From Ignavibacteriota bacterium (GTDB lineage Bacteria; Bacteroidota; Ignavibacteria; Tepidaquicellales; Tepidaquicellaceae): a DNA stretch of 21,038 nt. Position 1 is the stretch's first letter. Every line of letters begins with the position of its first letter. Under the pieces are notes generated by a model. The model saw nothing but the letters and a program-made list of their open reading frames with translations. It did not search any database and was not told the origin of the DNA. The position numbers and the translations under genes were made by a program. This document shows, one piece after another, positions 7,340 through 14,817 of this stretch. The stretch lies in assembly GCA_003158365.1 (NCBI GenBank), contig PMIW01000041.1, positions 1 to 21,038 of the forward strand, written 5' to 3'.

Positions 7340-7659
7340 TATTGTCTCCTGTTTAAGAAAAAACACACGAATAAATTATATTCGTGTTTTTTGTTATAAT
7401 TGAAAACAAAAGAAAACCTAAAATGTTACCGGAAAAAGGAAAAAACAGCAGATTTTTGAAGATAAAATTTATGACAGGAAACCAGGTAAAAGGTTTATCT
7501 TTCTGCTTAACACATATTTTAAAGCTGTTATCGTTTGTTTTTTGTAATTTTTTTTGGAAAAAATAAGGAAGTTGATATTTCAATAATAATATATTAAATT
7601 TTAACAATAGTTTATAATATCACACACAGAAATACCAACACTTTAACAAGGAGAAGTAA
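7340..7659. other. Divergent intergenic region
   Basis: This is the shared upstream region of the CocE-like hydrolase (minus) and the T9SS protein at 7660 (plus). It contains a terminator-like hairpin at 7365-7392, a TATAAT at 7613-7618 that could serve the plus gene, and the Shine-Dalgarno AAGGAGAAG at 7648-7656. Short frames here on both strands are Phe/Lys/Leu-rich and look like chance frames in AT-rich DNA. Confidence 0.6.
7365..7392. terminator. Terminator-like hairpin in a divergent leader
   Basis: ACACGAATA / TATTCGTGT, a perfect 9-bp stem with loop AATTA, is flanked by T5 on the plus side and a GT6 run on the minus side. No gene ends here on either strand. In the minus direction it sits ~15 bases upstream of the Shine-Dalgarno of the hydrolase gene. 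It may be a transcription attenuator, or a bidirectional insulator between the divergent genes. Confidence 0.55.
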
Positions 7660-9306
7660 ATGAAAAAGTTATTCTCTCTAATCGTTTTGTTTTTTGTAGT
7701 TATATCTTTTAATATATCGAATTCAGATTTAACACTTCAATACATTTTTCTAAATCCTAACAATATAAGTTCAATTTTCTGGAATACAGGCATATTCGAC
7801 CAGGATCCGAGAACGACCAATACACCTGGTTTTGAATGGCCGAAGGGTTCGAATAAATTCGCAATATTTTCTACAGGGATAAATTTATCGGCGAGAGTAA
7901 ATGGTCAGATAAGGCAGGCAATGAGTTCATATTCAGGAGAATACAGACCCGGAAATTGCAATGACAGTATTCCTGTAACAAACAGCAATTTTAAATTTTA
8001 CAAAGTATCCCGAGGGGATAATCAAAACACAAATCCCGATTGGACAAACTGGGGATTGATGGTTCCGTATGGTGCTCCGTATACTGATGTAAATCACAAT
8101 GGAATATACGAACCTTCAATTGACACGCCGGGTGTAAAAAATGCAGCAACAACAATATTTATTTGCTTGACGGACGGATTTACTTCTTCTCATACTTCAA
8201 CTGAAGGATTTGGCGGAGGTACATCACCGCTTTACGCAGAAGTTCATATGACAGCCTGGGCATATACACAACCATCATATTCAGATATGCAGTTTATTAA
8301 ATATGAGATTATTAATAAGAGTAAAAAATCATGGATTGGAACATATTTTTCAATAGTATGCGACCCCGACATTGGTGATCCGAATGATGATTATATTGCC
8401 TGTGATACTATAAGGAAGCTCGCTATATGTTACAATTCTACGAACGATGATCCTATTTATGGATTAAATCCTCCTGCAGTTGGTATTATTCTCCTAAAGG
8501 GAATTACGAATAATTCTGTACAGCCAAATGTAAATCTTGGTATGACTTCTTTCGATTTTTTCACTAACGCAGGTTCTCCCGGACCGTTTTGTGAACACGA
8601 TCCCAATCCCGGACCATACGATGCGTATTTGTTTATGAAAGGATATAAAGCAGATTCATCCAGTTGGCTTGATGTAACACAGCCGTTTAACGGAAATCAT
8701 TACAAGAGGACAAAATTCTGTTTTTATGGTGACCCGGAAACAAATGAGGGATGGACGCAATCAAAAGGCAAAATATGGAATTGTGATATGGGCAGAATGG
8801 ATACGGGAACTGTATTTTCAACTGATCCCGATGATAGGCGTTTTGCAATGAATTCGGGAGCAGAAAATTTCACATTTAATGCCGGTGATACTCAGACAGT
8901 ATATTTGTGTCAGTTGATTGCAAGAGGTTCGAGCAATTTAAATTCGGTTACGAAGTTAAAGCAGCTTGCAGATGTTGCAATTAATTTTTTTAACTCGGGA
9001 TTTACAATTGGAGTAAAACAAATTTCATCGGTTGTGCCGGATAAATATGAGTTGTTTCAGAACTATCCGAATCCGTTTAATCCGTCCACGATTATAAGGT
9101 TTCAGATTAAAGATTCAAGATTTGTAAAGCTGAAAGTATTAGATATTCTTGGCAGGGAAGTTGCGACTTTGGTTAATGAAAAGCAGAATGCGGGAGTTTA
9201 TGAAGTGCAGTTTTCGGGCGAGAGTTTTCCGAGCGGGATATATTTTTATCAATTATCAGTTGACAATATGCAATTGGCAACTAAAAAAATGTTGATGATT
9301 AAATAG
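7660..9306 (+). CDS. T9SS-exported protein with calcium-loop motif, unknown function
   Basis: 548 residues. The start has a good Shine-Dalgarno (AAGGAG) and a signal peptide (to ~22). The body (23-460) has no enzyme motif I recognise. It includes an EF-hand/dockerin-like calcium loop, DVNHNGIYEP with Asp143, Asn145 and Asn147; a Gly/Pro-rich central part; NPPAVGIILLKG (270-281); and a segment before the tail (FAMNSGAENFTFNAGDTQ, then LCQLIARGSSNLNSV) that I recall recurring in large secreted proteins of Ignavibacteria. The last ~85 residues are a T9SS type A sorting domain (QNYPNPFNPST ... VLDILGREVATLVNE ... KKMLMIK). It is probably a surface structural or adhesive protein; that is inference. 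No terminator is obvious in the 72 bases before the convergent gene. Confidence 0.82.
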   Translation: MKKLFSLIVLFFVVISFNISNSDLTLQYIFLNPNNISSIFWNTGIFDQDPRTTNTPGFEWPKGSNKFAIFSTGINLSARVNGQIRQAMSSYSGEYRPGNCNDSIPVTNSNFKFYKVSRGDNQNTNPDWTNWGLMVPYGAPYTDVNHNGIYEPSIDTPGVKNAATTIFICLTDGFTSSHTSTEGFGGGTSPLYAEVHMTAWAYTQPSYSDMQFIKYEIINKSKKSWIGTYFSIVCDPDIGDPNDDYIACDTIRKLAICYNSTNDDPIYGLNPPAVGIILLKGITNNSVQPNVNLGMTSFDFFTNAGSPGPFCEHDPNPGPYDAYLFMKGYKADSSSWLDVTQPFNGNHYKRTKFCFYGDPETNEGWTQSKGKIWNCDMGRMDTGTVFSTDPDDRRFAMNSGAENFTFNAGDTQTVYLCQLIARGSSNLNSVTKLKQLADVAINFFNSGFTIGVKQISSVVPDKYELFQNYPNPFNPSTIIRFQIKDSRFVKLKVLDILGREVATLVNEKQNAGVYEVQFSGESFPSGIYFYQLSVDNMQLATKKMLMIK

Positions 9307-9378
9307 CAGGACTATTTATATAAAATCATACCGGCGGGATACTTCTGAAATAATATAATTAATATAAAACCAATCAGA

Positions 9379-10500
9379 TTATTTTACCCTTATTCTTCTC
9401 GGGCAGGGGGGTAACTGTATTTCTTCCAGCCCTTCGTAATTACCCTCGATGCAGGTGAGCGGGTCGCAGCAAGTATGACAAACTCTTTTATAAGCTCCGA
9501 ATCCGATTAGTTCTATATCCCCGGAAAGAAAATCTTCATTCAGAGGTTCGTTTTTCAGCAAGTCAGTACTTAAATATTTTTTATTATCATCGGGAAAAAC
9601 AGTTACTACAACAGCATCATCTCCAAGTTCGTTTTGAATTTTCAATGCTCCGAGAAAATTTGCACCTGAAGAAATTCCCACTCCGATTCCGAGTTCAGCT
9701 GCGAGTTTTTGAGCCATAACTATTGCATCGCCATCATCTACGCTGACGACATGGTCGAGAGAATTTAAATCTACAATAGGCGGAATGAATTCATCGGATA
9801 TACCCTGTATTCTGTGCTTTCCTACTTTGTGACCTGTTGTTAAAGTAGGAGAGTTTGCAGGTTCCAAAGGATGAATTTTAGTTTCCGGATGCATTTCTTT
9901 CAGATACTTGCCAACTCCCATTATTGTCCCGCCGGTTCCTACACCTGCAATAAAAGCATCCGGTTTGAGAGAACGGAATCTTAACTGCCACCAGATTTCG
10001 GGACCCGTGGTTTCATAGTGTGCAGTGCAATTATCTTCATTTGAAAATTGTCTCGGCAGAAAAGTATTCTCGTTTTTCTTTGCGTAATCTTCTGCCTTGC
10101 TGATGCTACCAAGAAAGCCGCCTTCTTCTTTGCTGATAAGGTTTATTTTTGCTCCCAGACTTTTTATTAAATCGATTCTTTCCCGGCTCATCCAGTCAGG
10201 CATGAAGATAACAACTTTATGTCCCAGGGCTCTTCCTATGGCAGAAAATGATATACCCGTATTTCCACTTGTAGCTTCAAGAATTTCTGCTCCCGGTTTT
10301 ATAATTCCTCTTTCATAAGCTTTTTTCAGAATATGAATAGCCATTCGGTCTTTAATGCTTCCGGTCATATTCAGATTTTCTGCTTTAGCATATATAGTTC
10401 TGATTTTGTTCCTGTAATAAAATTCGATTGCAAGAAGAGGTGTGTTTCCAATAAGATTAGAAATGCTGTGAAATTTTATAATGGAATTATGGGTGGACAT
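9379..10500 (-). CDS. Cysteine synthase-like PLP enzyme with C-terminal Cys-rich tail
   Basis: 373 residues, no signal peptide, cytoplasmic. Fold type II PLP enzyme of the O-acetylserine sulfhydrylase/cystathionine beta-synthase family: PLP-binding Lys50 in TGSIKDR, TSGNTG (78-83) for substrate carboxylate binding, phosphate-binding GVGTGGT (186-192), GISSGAN (276-282). The usual SGERY-type motif near the end of the core reads FPDDNKKYLSTD (302-313). CysK proteins are usually ~310-330 residues; this one has ~55 extra residues with five Cys (341, 344, 345, 350, 366: CHTCC, then CIEG and PPCP). That could bind a metal or an iron-sulfur cluster, or be redox-active. It could make cysteine from O-acetylserine and sulfide, or act with another acceptor. 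No Shine-Dalgarno. It follows the GWxTD-like lipoprotein gene by 60 bases on the same strand, possibly co-transcribed. Confidence 0.88.
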   Translation of the reverse strand: MSTHNSIIKFHSISNLIGNTPLLAIEFYYRNKIRTIYAKAENLNMTGSIKDRMAIHILKKAYERGIIKPGAEILEATSGNTGISFSAIGRALGHKVVIFMPDWMSRERIDLIKSLGAKINLISKEEGGFLGSISKAEDYAKKNENTFLPRQFSNEDNCTAHYETTGPEIWWQLRFRSLKPDAFIAGVGTGGTIMGVGKYLKEMHPETKIHPLEPANSPTLTTGHKVGKHRIQGISDEFIPPIVDLNSLDHVVSVDDGDAIVMAQKLAAELGIGVGISSGANFLGALKIQNELGDDAVVVTVFPDDNKKYLSTDLLKNEPLNEDFLSGDIELIGFGAYKRVCHTCCDPLTCIEGNYEGLEEIQLPPCPRRIRVK

Positions 10501-10560
10501 AACAGTATGTTTAGTTTAAGTCAAAATATAAGATAAAACACCAAATAAATAAATTCAATT

Positions 10561-11517
10561 TTAATGCATTAGCGGTCTGTCGTACATTTCACGTACGGGT
10601 CCGCCTGACCGGAAATAAATATTTTTATTTGCAACTGTATCGTTATTTGATTTATCATATATTTCCAATTTAAAAATCTCGACAGGTTTATTTTCAGCAG
10701 GGAAAAATTCAAAATCTTTCTGACCGGGTAAATATCTTTTCAGTTCGTTTAAAACGAATAATCTTTCCGTCTTTTGGTTAATGCCCGGGTTAATCAGGTA
10801 TGAAAACTGACCTTCTTTTAAAACATAATCTTTTTCGTCAATAATTTTATAAGCATAATCCTTCGAAACATCTTCTTTGCCTGCTGAATAGATTTCGAAA
10901 AAAATATAAAACTCTTTTAATCCGAATATATTTTTACTGATAAGGGGTGTTATTTCTTTTGTACCGTTATCGGAGATGCTGAATTTAGACAGAAGCATTA
11001 AATCACTGAAAGTGATTGCGGAAGCATTTAAATCTTTTACGATGAAATCGCCGGATTTGGGATATTCACTGTTTGAATAATTATCCTTGAGTTTAATTTG
11101 TATTTTATAAGTTCCGGGCGGCAGATAATAGTTGTACAGGAAAAACTGAGATTTCTTCGATACAATTTTCATTTCCTCTTCAGTGAAAGAAGGGGTTTTT
11201 GTATAACTCTCATTAATTATCTTATCGGAGAGGGAATTCGTAATCAGCACAGAAATGGAGAATGAAGATTCATATTTTCCGCTGTTGTTGTTTTTTTTAA
11301 AGAGAACTTTTTCGGCGGGGATTTCCATGTACAAGTCAAGCCTTGCTTTCAGGCTGTCAGGCTCATAAAACACAAGCGGGTCAAAATAAAAATTATCGCT
11401 TCTTGGCATCCGGAAATTATCGGAATATCCCCTCGGCTGCCTGGAAGCGGAGCAGGAATAAAAAAGCAAAAAAAGAAAAGCCAAAGAAATTAATTTTACG
11501 AAATACTTATTCAACAA
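10561..11517 (-). CDS. Lipoprotein resembling the N-terminal half of GWxTD-domain proteins
   Basis: 318 residues from a TTG start (TTG TTG AAT ...); no in-frame ATG lies nearby and the signal sequence begins here. Hydrophobic residues 8-19 and YSC give Cys22 as the likely lipidation site. The middle (RLDLYMEIPAEKVLFK at 59-74, KYESSFSISVLI at 81-92, LPPGTYKIQIKLKDNYS, FSDLMLLSKF) matches the style of the beta-sandwich preceding the GWxTD domain in that family. The C-terminal GWxTD domain itself, normally ~150 residues, is absent: the frame ends with FRSGGPVREMYDRPLMH and the next 60 bases are non-coding. Either a natural short form or a gene that lost its 3' part. Function of the family is unknown. 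The family call is from memory of its pattern, moderate confidence. Confidence 0.6.
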   Translation of the reverse strand: MLNKYFVKLISLAFLFLLFYSCSASRQPRGYSDNFRMPRSDNFYFDPLVFYEPDSLKARLDLYMEIPAEKVLFKKNNNSGKYESSFSISVLITNSLSDKIINESYTKTPSFTEEEMKIVSKKSQFFLYNYYLPPGTYKIQIKLKDNYSNSEYPKSGDFIVKDLNASAITFSDLMLLSKFSISDNGTKEITPLISKNIFGLKEFYIFFEIYSAGKEDVSKDYAYKIIDEKDYVLKEGQFSYLINPGINQKTERLFVLNELKRYLPGQKDFEFFPAENKPVEIFKLEIYDKSNNDTVANKNIYFRSGGPVREMYDRPLMH

Positions 11518-11866
11518 TTTGATATTTAATTTTCTGATGTATATTAGAAATAATTATTAAAATAAAAAACTCAAAACCAGTTCATAATATTTTTTAACAC
11601 AAGCGGGTGTTTTCATATAAGCAAAAGGCTAACCGGGCCAGTAATAAATGGGGTTGTTTCTATTGCTGCATTTGGAATAAATTTGCATTTGCTGATATGA
11701 AATTTGTAACAAGTGAAATTAAAGAAACACTAATTTGGATTGGATATAAAAATGGGGCAGCTGATAAATTTGTAGAAATTTAAAACGTATTAATTAATTA
11801 AATAAAAAAAAGAAATACAATATTATCAGTGCCCCATTATAACCAGAGCTATTATTATTTATTGCT
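11518..11866. other. Intergenic region with one long inverted repeat
   Basis: This gap separates two minus-strand lipoprotein genes. Apart from an inverted repeat at about 11752-11837, it shows only a 28-codon frame beginning at 11697 with no ribosome binding site and no recognisable product. It would contain the promoter of the lipoprotein gene starting at 11517, but I cannot point to a clear one. Confidence 0.5.
11752..11837 (-). terminator. Long-loop inverted repeat, possible terminator for the gene ending at 11867
   Basis: ATGGGGCA(G)CTGATAA at about 11752-11767 and TTATCAGTGCCCCAT at 11823-11837 are reverse complements apart from one bulged base, with ~55 AT-rich bases between. On the minus strand the second arm ends in GCCCCAT followed by T-rich sequence, ~30 bases after the stop of the small lipoprotein gene. 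It could terminate that transcript, or be a very small insertion with terminal inverted repeats. Coordinates of the left arm are good to about one base. Confidence 0.4.
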
Positions 11867-12226
11867 TTATTTGTGTTCCATTAAGATGGTGACATCGGTA
11901 GTTTGGTCAGAGTTCAATGTAATATTAGTCTGACCGGTTTTATAACCTTCTTTTTCCGTAATAATCATTATGTCCTGCGGATTTGAATTTAAATGATAGC
12001 TAATAATAAAAAATGTTCCTTTTATATCAGTCATTAATGTGTCTGACGAAGGGGTTGTTAAAACAGAAACGTCACCAATACCGACTTTTGTCGATACATC
12101 CAGGACATACCCGCGAACCTGGGCTGTACCATAGTCTGATGAACCGATGCTTCCCGGGTCACAACCAAACAATATCAGCGACACGAAAAATATTAAAAAC
12201 AAAAGAACAAAGTATTTAATTTTCAT
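11867..12226 (-). CDS. Small lipoprotein with carboxypeptidase-regulatory-like beta domain
   Basis: 119 residues. A long hydrophobic signal (residues 6-20) ends in the lipobox LFGC with Cys22. Residues ~35-118 form one carboxypeptidase-regulatory-like (transthyretin-type) beta sandwich: AQVRGYVLDVSTKVGIGDVSV, with the DxxTKxGIxxVxV pattern, then TDIKGTFFI, EKEGYKTGQTNITL and DVTILME. These domains are common as add-ons to larger exported proteins; here one stands alone on a lipid anchor. It may be a membrane-anchored adaptor or binding module; no catalytic residues are present. Single gene on the minus strand, with the inverted repeat at 11752-11837 as a possible terminator. Confidence 0.78.
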   Translation of the reverse strand: MKIKYFVLLFLIFFVSLILFGCDPGSIGSSDYGTAQVRGYVLDVSTKVGIGDVSVLTTPSSDTLMTDIKGTFFIISYHLNSNPQDIMIITEKEGYKTGQTNITLNSDQTTDVTILMEHK

Positions 12227-12774
12227 AATGATTATTTATTATTTCCTTTTTTGAATACCGATTGAATAATTAATGGAACAAAAATTCTCTCATACAAATT
12301 ACTAACAACCAATTAATAATTCATCGCAAAACTGTAAAAAAAAGTAACAAATTGTAAAAACCATTGTAGATAATTTAAACACTTAGTATGGAAAACTTAT
12401 TGAAAATCTATAAAATATAATATTCAAATAACGAGCCAAATAAATTTTGTTTGTATTTTAAACGAAAATAGAACATTTCAGAAATTAAATGGAAAATAAT
12501 ATCAAAATGAGAAAATTAATTCTCAATTTGAGAAAAGTATTTTTTATTTTAAATATCAGTATTCCAATACTATAAGAAATAGATATGTCTTTGCTAATTT
12601 TAATTTCCCAACTAATGAGAAATTAAATTTATTTCTCTTTTTTTAGAATTAAAAAAAGCTGAAAATTCAACTCCCAGCAAAGGAAAATTTTAATTTTATT
12701 AAAAATTTTTAAGGCATAGCAATTGCAAACCTATATTTAGTTTTAAAAATTTTTACCAAACGGGGGATTTAATA
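12227..12774. other. AT-rich divergent intergenic region
   Basis: 548 bases with no credible reading frame, between a minus-strand lipoprotein gene and the plus-strand glycosidase-like gene. It holds small AT-rich inverted repeats: GAGAA-AATTAA-TTCTC at 12509-12524, followed at once by another TGAGAAAA, and GAGAAAT-TAAATTT-ATTTCTC at 12617-12637 followed by T7, which is terminator-like in the plus direction though no plus gene lies upstream. A purine run GGGGGA precedes the ATG at 12775 by about eight bases. Confidence 0.5.
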
Positions 12775-14556
12775 ATGTACAAAGCAATTATCTTCTTTCT
12801 AGTAATACTCTTCAGTTCGCAACTCTCTTACTCTGCCATAGTTGATACAACACATGTATGGGGTTTAACCATAGATGATATTTCTAATTTAAGCGGAGTT
12901 GACACTGCACTTGCAAGACTCTGTAAAAAACCAACAACCAGAATTGTATTTGACGAGCAGGTAGCTGCAACATATTATCAGACTGCAGTTAACCAGATAC
13001 ATAATTACAGTTTTATTATGGGTGAGCTTCTTGACAGTTACTATATGAATACATATAATCTTACTCAATATGTTGCAAGGGCAAATGAGTATTTGAACTT
13101 ACTCGGAGGCAAGGTGGATATATGGGAAGTCGGTAACGAGGTAAACGGCGAATGGTGCGGAACGACAGCAGATGTTGCTGCTAAAATAGATTCGGCATAT
13201 GCAATTTTTAAGGCTGCAAATAAAAAGACCGAATTAACTTTATACTATAATAAGGATTGCTGGTCAAATTCAAAAAACGAAATGTTTTACTGGGTTAATA
13301 AAAATATCAGTGCGAGAATGCGCAACGGTCTGGATTATGTTTTCGTATCATACTATGAAGATGACTGCAACAATCTTCAGCCGAACTGGCAGCAGGTTTT
13401 TGACAGTCTGCATGTATTATTCCCGAATTCAAAATTAGGAATGGGAGAATGCGGAACAGTTACGGCAGCCAATAAAGCTGCTTTTATTAACAGGTACTAT
13501 AAAATGAATATCACCACGCCGAAATATGTAGGCGGATATTTCTGGTGGTACTGGTATGAAGACTGCATGCCATATACAAAAGCATTATGGACAACATTTA
13601 ACAATGCCATTGCAAATAACACCTGTCCCGGTGTTCAGGCAAGCAATGTTACATATACAACCTTATCGCCGACATCTGTATCGCTTAGCTGGACAAACGG
13701 AAACGGTATGAAGAAAGCAGTATTCATGCTGGATGGAAGCGCCGGAACGCCTACAATGACGGACGGCTGCACGTACGTAGCAAATGCAACATTCGGACTT
13801 GGTCCACAGGCAGGTGCAGGCTGGTACTGCGTTTATAACGGACCTACAGTAAGCAGCATAACAGTTAACGGACTAATATCCGCCCATACATATAGGGCAA
13901 TGGTGCTGGAATACAACGGAAATCCGGGTTTCGAAGGATATAACACAACAACGGCAACGAATAATCCGATTAATTTATTAAGTGCGATGCCCGTCGAACT
14001 TGTTTCGTTTACATCTTCCGTTACGGAAAACACTGCAATATTAAAATGGGTAACGGCAACGGAAATTAACAATGCGGGATTCGATGTGGAGAGGACGATT
14101 TCGGGAAGCAAAGATTTATGGAGGGAAGCCGGATATGTCAAGGGAAAAGGAAACAGCACATCTGCGATTTCATATGAATTTAAAGATAACAATCTTGCGC
14201 CCGGAAAATATAAATACAGATTAAGGCAGACAGATTTTAACGGTAATTTTCAATATTACAATCTATCTGGTGAAGTACAGATAGGTGTTCCCGCAAAATA
14301 CGATTTATCGCAGAATTATCCGAATCCGTTTAACCCGATGACAAAAATATCTTATGCATTGCCGCAGGACGGTTTTGTGACGTTAAAGATTTACGATGTA
14401 GTCGGCAGGGAAGTAAAAACTCTTGTAAATGAATTTAAGAAAGCAAGTTCGTACAGCATAGATTTCAACGCTTCCGAATTAACTTCGGGAGTATATTATT
14501 ATAAATTAAGCTCTGAAAATTTTTCGAGTGTCAAAAAAATGTTATTGATTAAGTAG
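12775..14556 (+). CDS. T9SS-exported glycosidase-like protein (TIM-barrel + FN3-like + sorting domain)
   Basis: 593 residues with a signal peptide to ~20. Residues ~25-285 look like a small clan-A glycoside hydrolase: VDIWEVGNEVNGEW (114-127) gives the strand-4 Asn-Glu pair with Glu122 as acid/base, and LGMGECG (221-227) gives Glu225 as the likely nucleophile. These are followed by the aromatic strand YVGGYFWWYWYED (251-263), as expected near the end of the barrel. About 100 residues between the two Glu is typical of this clan. Residues ~286-395 are fibronectin-III-like (SPTSVSLSWTNGNG, then AHTYRAMVLEYNG). Next comes the linker-type beta domain common before T9SS tails (MPVELVSFTSSV ... GFDVERT ... 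YRLRQTDFNG, ~405-500), then a type A sorting domain. It is predicted to be a surface polysaccharide-degrading enzyme; substrate and GH family are not clear. A stem-loop covers its stop codon. Confidence 0.75.
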   Translation: MYKAIIFFLVILFSSQLSYSAIVDTTHVWGLTIDDISNLSGVDTALARLCKKPTTRIVFDEQVAATYYQTAVNQIHNYSFIMGELLDSYYMNTYNLTQYVARANEYLNLLGGKVDIWEVGNEVNGEWCGTTADVAAKIDSAYAIFKAANKKTELTLYYNKDCWSNSKNEMFYWVNKNISARMRNGLDYVFVSYYEDDCNNLQPNWQQVFDSLHVLFPNSKLGMGECGTVTAANKAAFINRYYKMNITTPKYVGGYFWWYWYEDCMPYTKALWTTFNNAIANNTCPGVQASNVTYTTLSPTSVSLSWTNGNGMKKAVFMLDGSAGTPTMTDGCTYVANATFGLGPQAGAGWYCVYNGPTVSSITVNGLISAHTYRAMVLEYNGNPGFEGYNTTTATNNPINLLSAMPVELVSFTSSVTENTAILKWVTATEINNAGFDVERTISGSKDLWREAGYVKGKGNSTSAISYEFKDNNLAPGKYKYRLRQTDFNGNFQYYNLSGEVQIGVPAKYDLSQNYPNPFNPMTKISYALPQDGFVTLKIYDVVGREVKTLVNEFKKASSYSIDFNASELTSGVYYYKLSSENFSSVKKMLLIK

Positions 14557-14611
14557 CGATAGCTGCTTAATCAATAATCCCGTATGAGTCCGCCGCGGCG
14601 GACGAATCGGG
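14542..14611 (+). other. Tandem hairpins, the first spanning the stop codon
   Basis: TTATTGATTAAGTAGC (14542-14557) pairs over all 16 bases (one G-U) with GCTGCTTAATCAATAA (14562-14577) around the tetraloop GATA; the stop TAG (14554-14556) lies inside the stem. It is followed at once by TCCCG (14578-14582), the perfect palindrome GTCCGCCGCGGCGGAC (14588-14603) and CGGGA (14608-14612), which can close around it. No T-run follows, so they are not plain terminators; a role in mRNA 3' stability is possible. Confidence 0.65.
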
Positions 14612-14674
14612 AATTCTTGTAAAATAATATTCTCCTTTATTCCTTTTATATTTATTTAAATATTAAATGTGAAG

Positions 14675-14713
14675 AAACCCTGCGGGTTTATTTTTTCCCT
14701 CAGGGTTTTTTTT
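14675..14713 (+). terminator. Intrinsic terminator after the glycosidase-like gene
   Basis: AAACCCTG (14675-14682) pairs with CAGGGTTT (14701-14708), followed by T-run to 14713. Inside, GGG and CCC can extend the stem. An alternative shorter hairpin AAACCC-TGC-GGGTTT (14675-14689) uses the same left arm. Confidence 0.8.
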
Positions 14714-14817
14714 GTTTGATTTTCAAATTTTATACGATTTCTAATATTTGAATATGTGAAGTTTTATGCCTTGATAATATTTGCTTTATTAAATAAAATG
14801 AAATAAAAGCAGGCATT

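Noticed and set aside
5354..7366. Upstream start at 7366 for the CocE-like hydrolase
   Set aside because: The ATG at 7339 has AGGAGA at ideal spacing and begins the signal peptide directly; the longer start would add nine residues and place the ribosome binding site inside the coding region.
7353..7607. 84-codon minus-strand frame upstream of the CocE-like gene, considered as a leader peptide
   Set aside because: It overlaps the leader hairpin, has no ribosome binding site and is the Phe/Leu/Lys/Ile-rich product expected of AT-rich non-coding DNA.
11697..11783. 28-codon plus-strand frame considered as a small gene
   Set aside because: No ribosome binding site, no hydrophobic or other recognisable pattern, and its end runs into the inverted repeat; chance is the simplest explanation.
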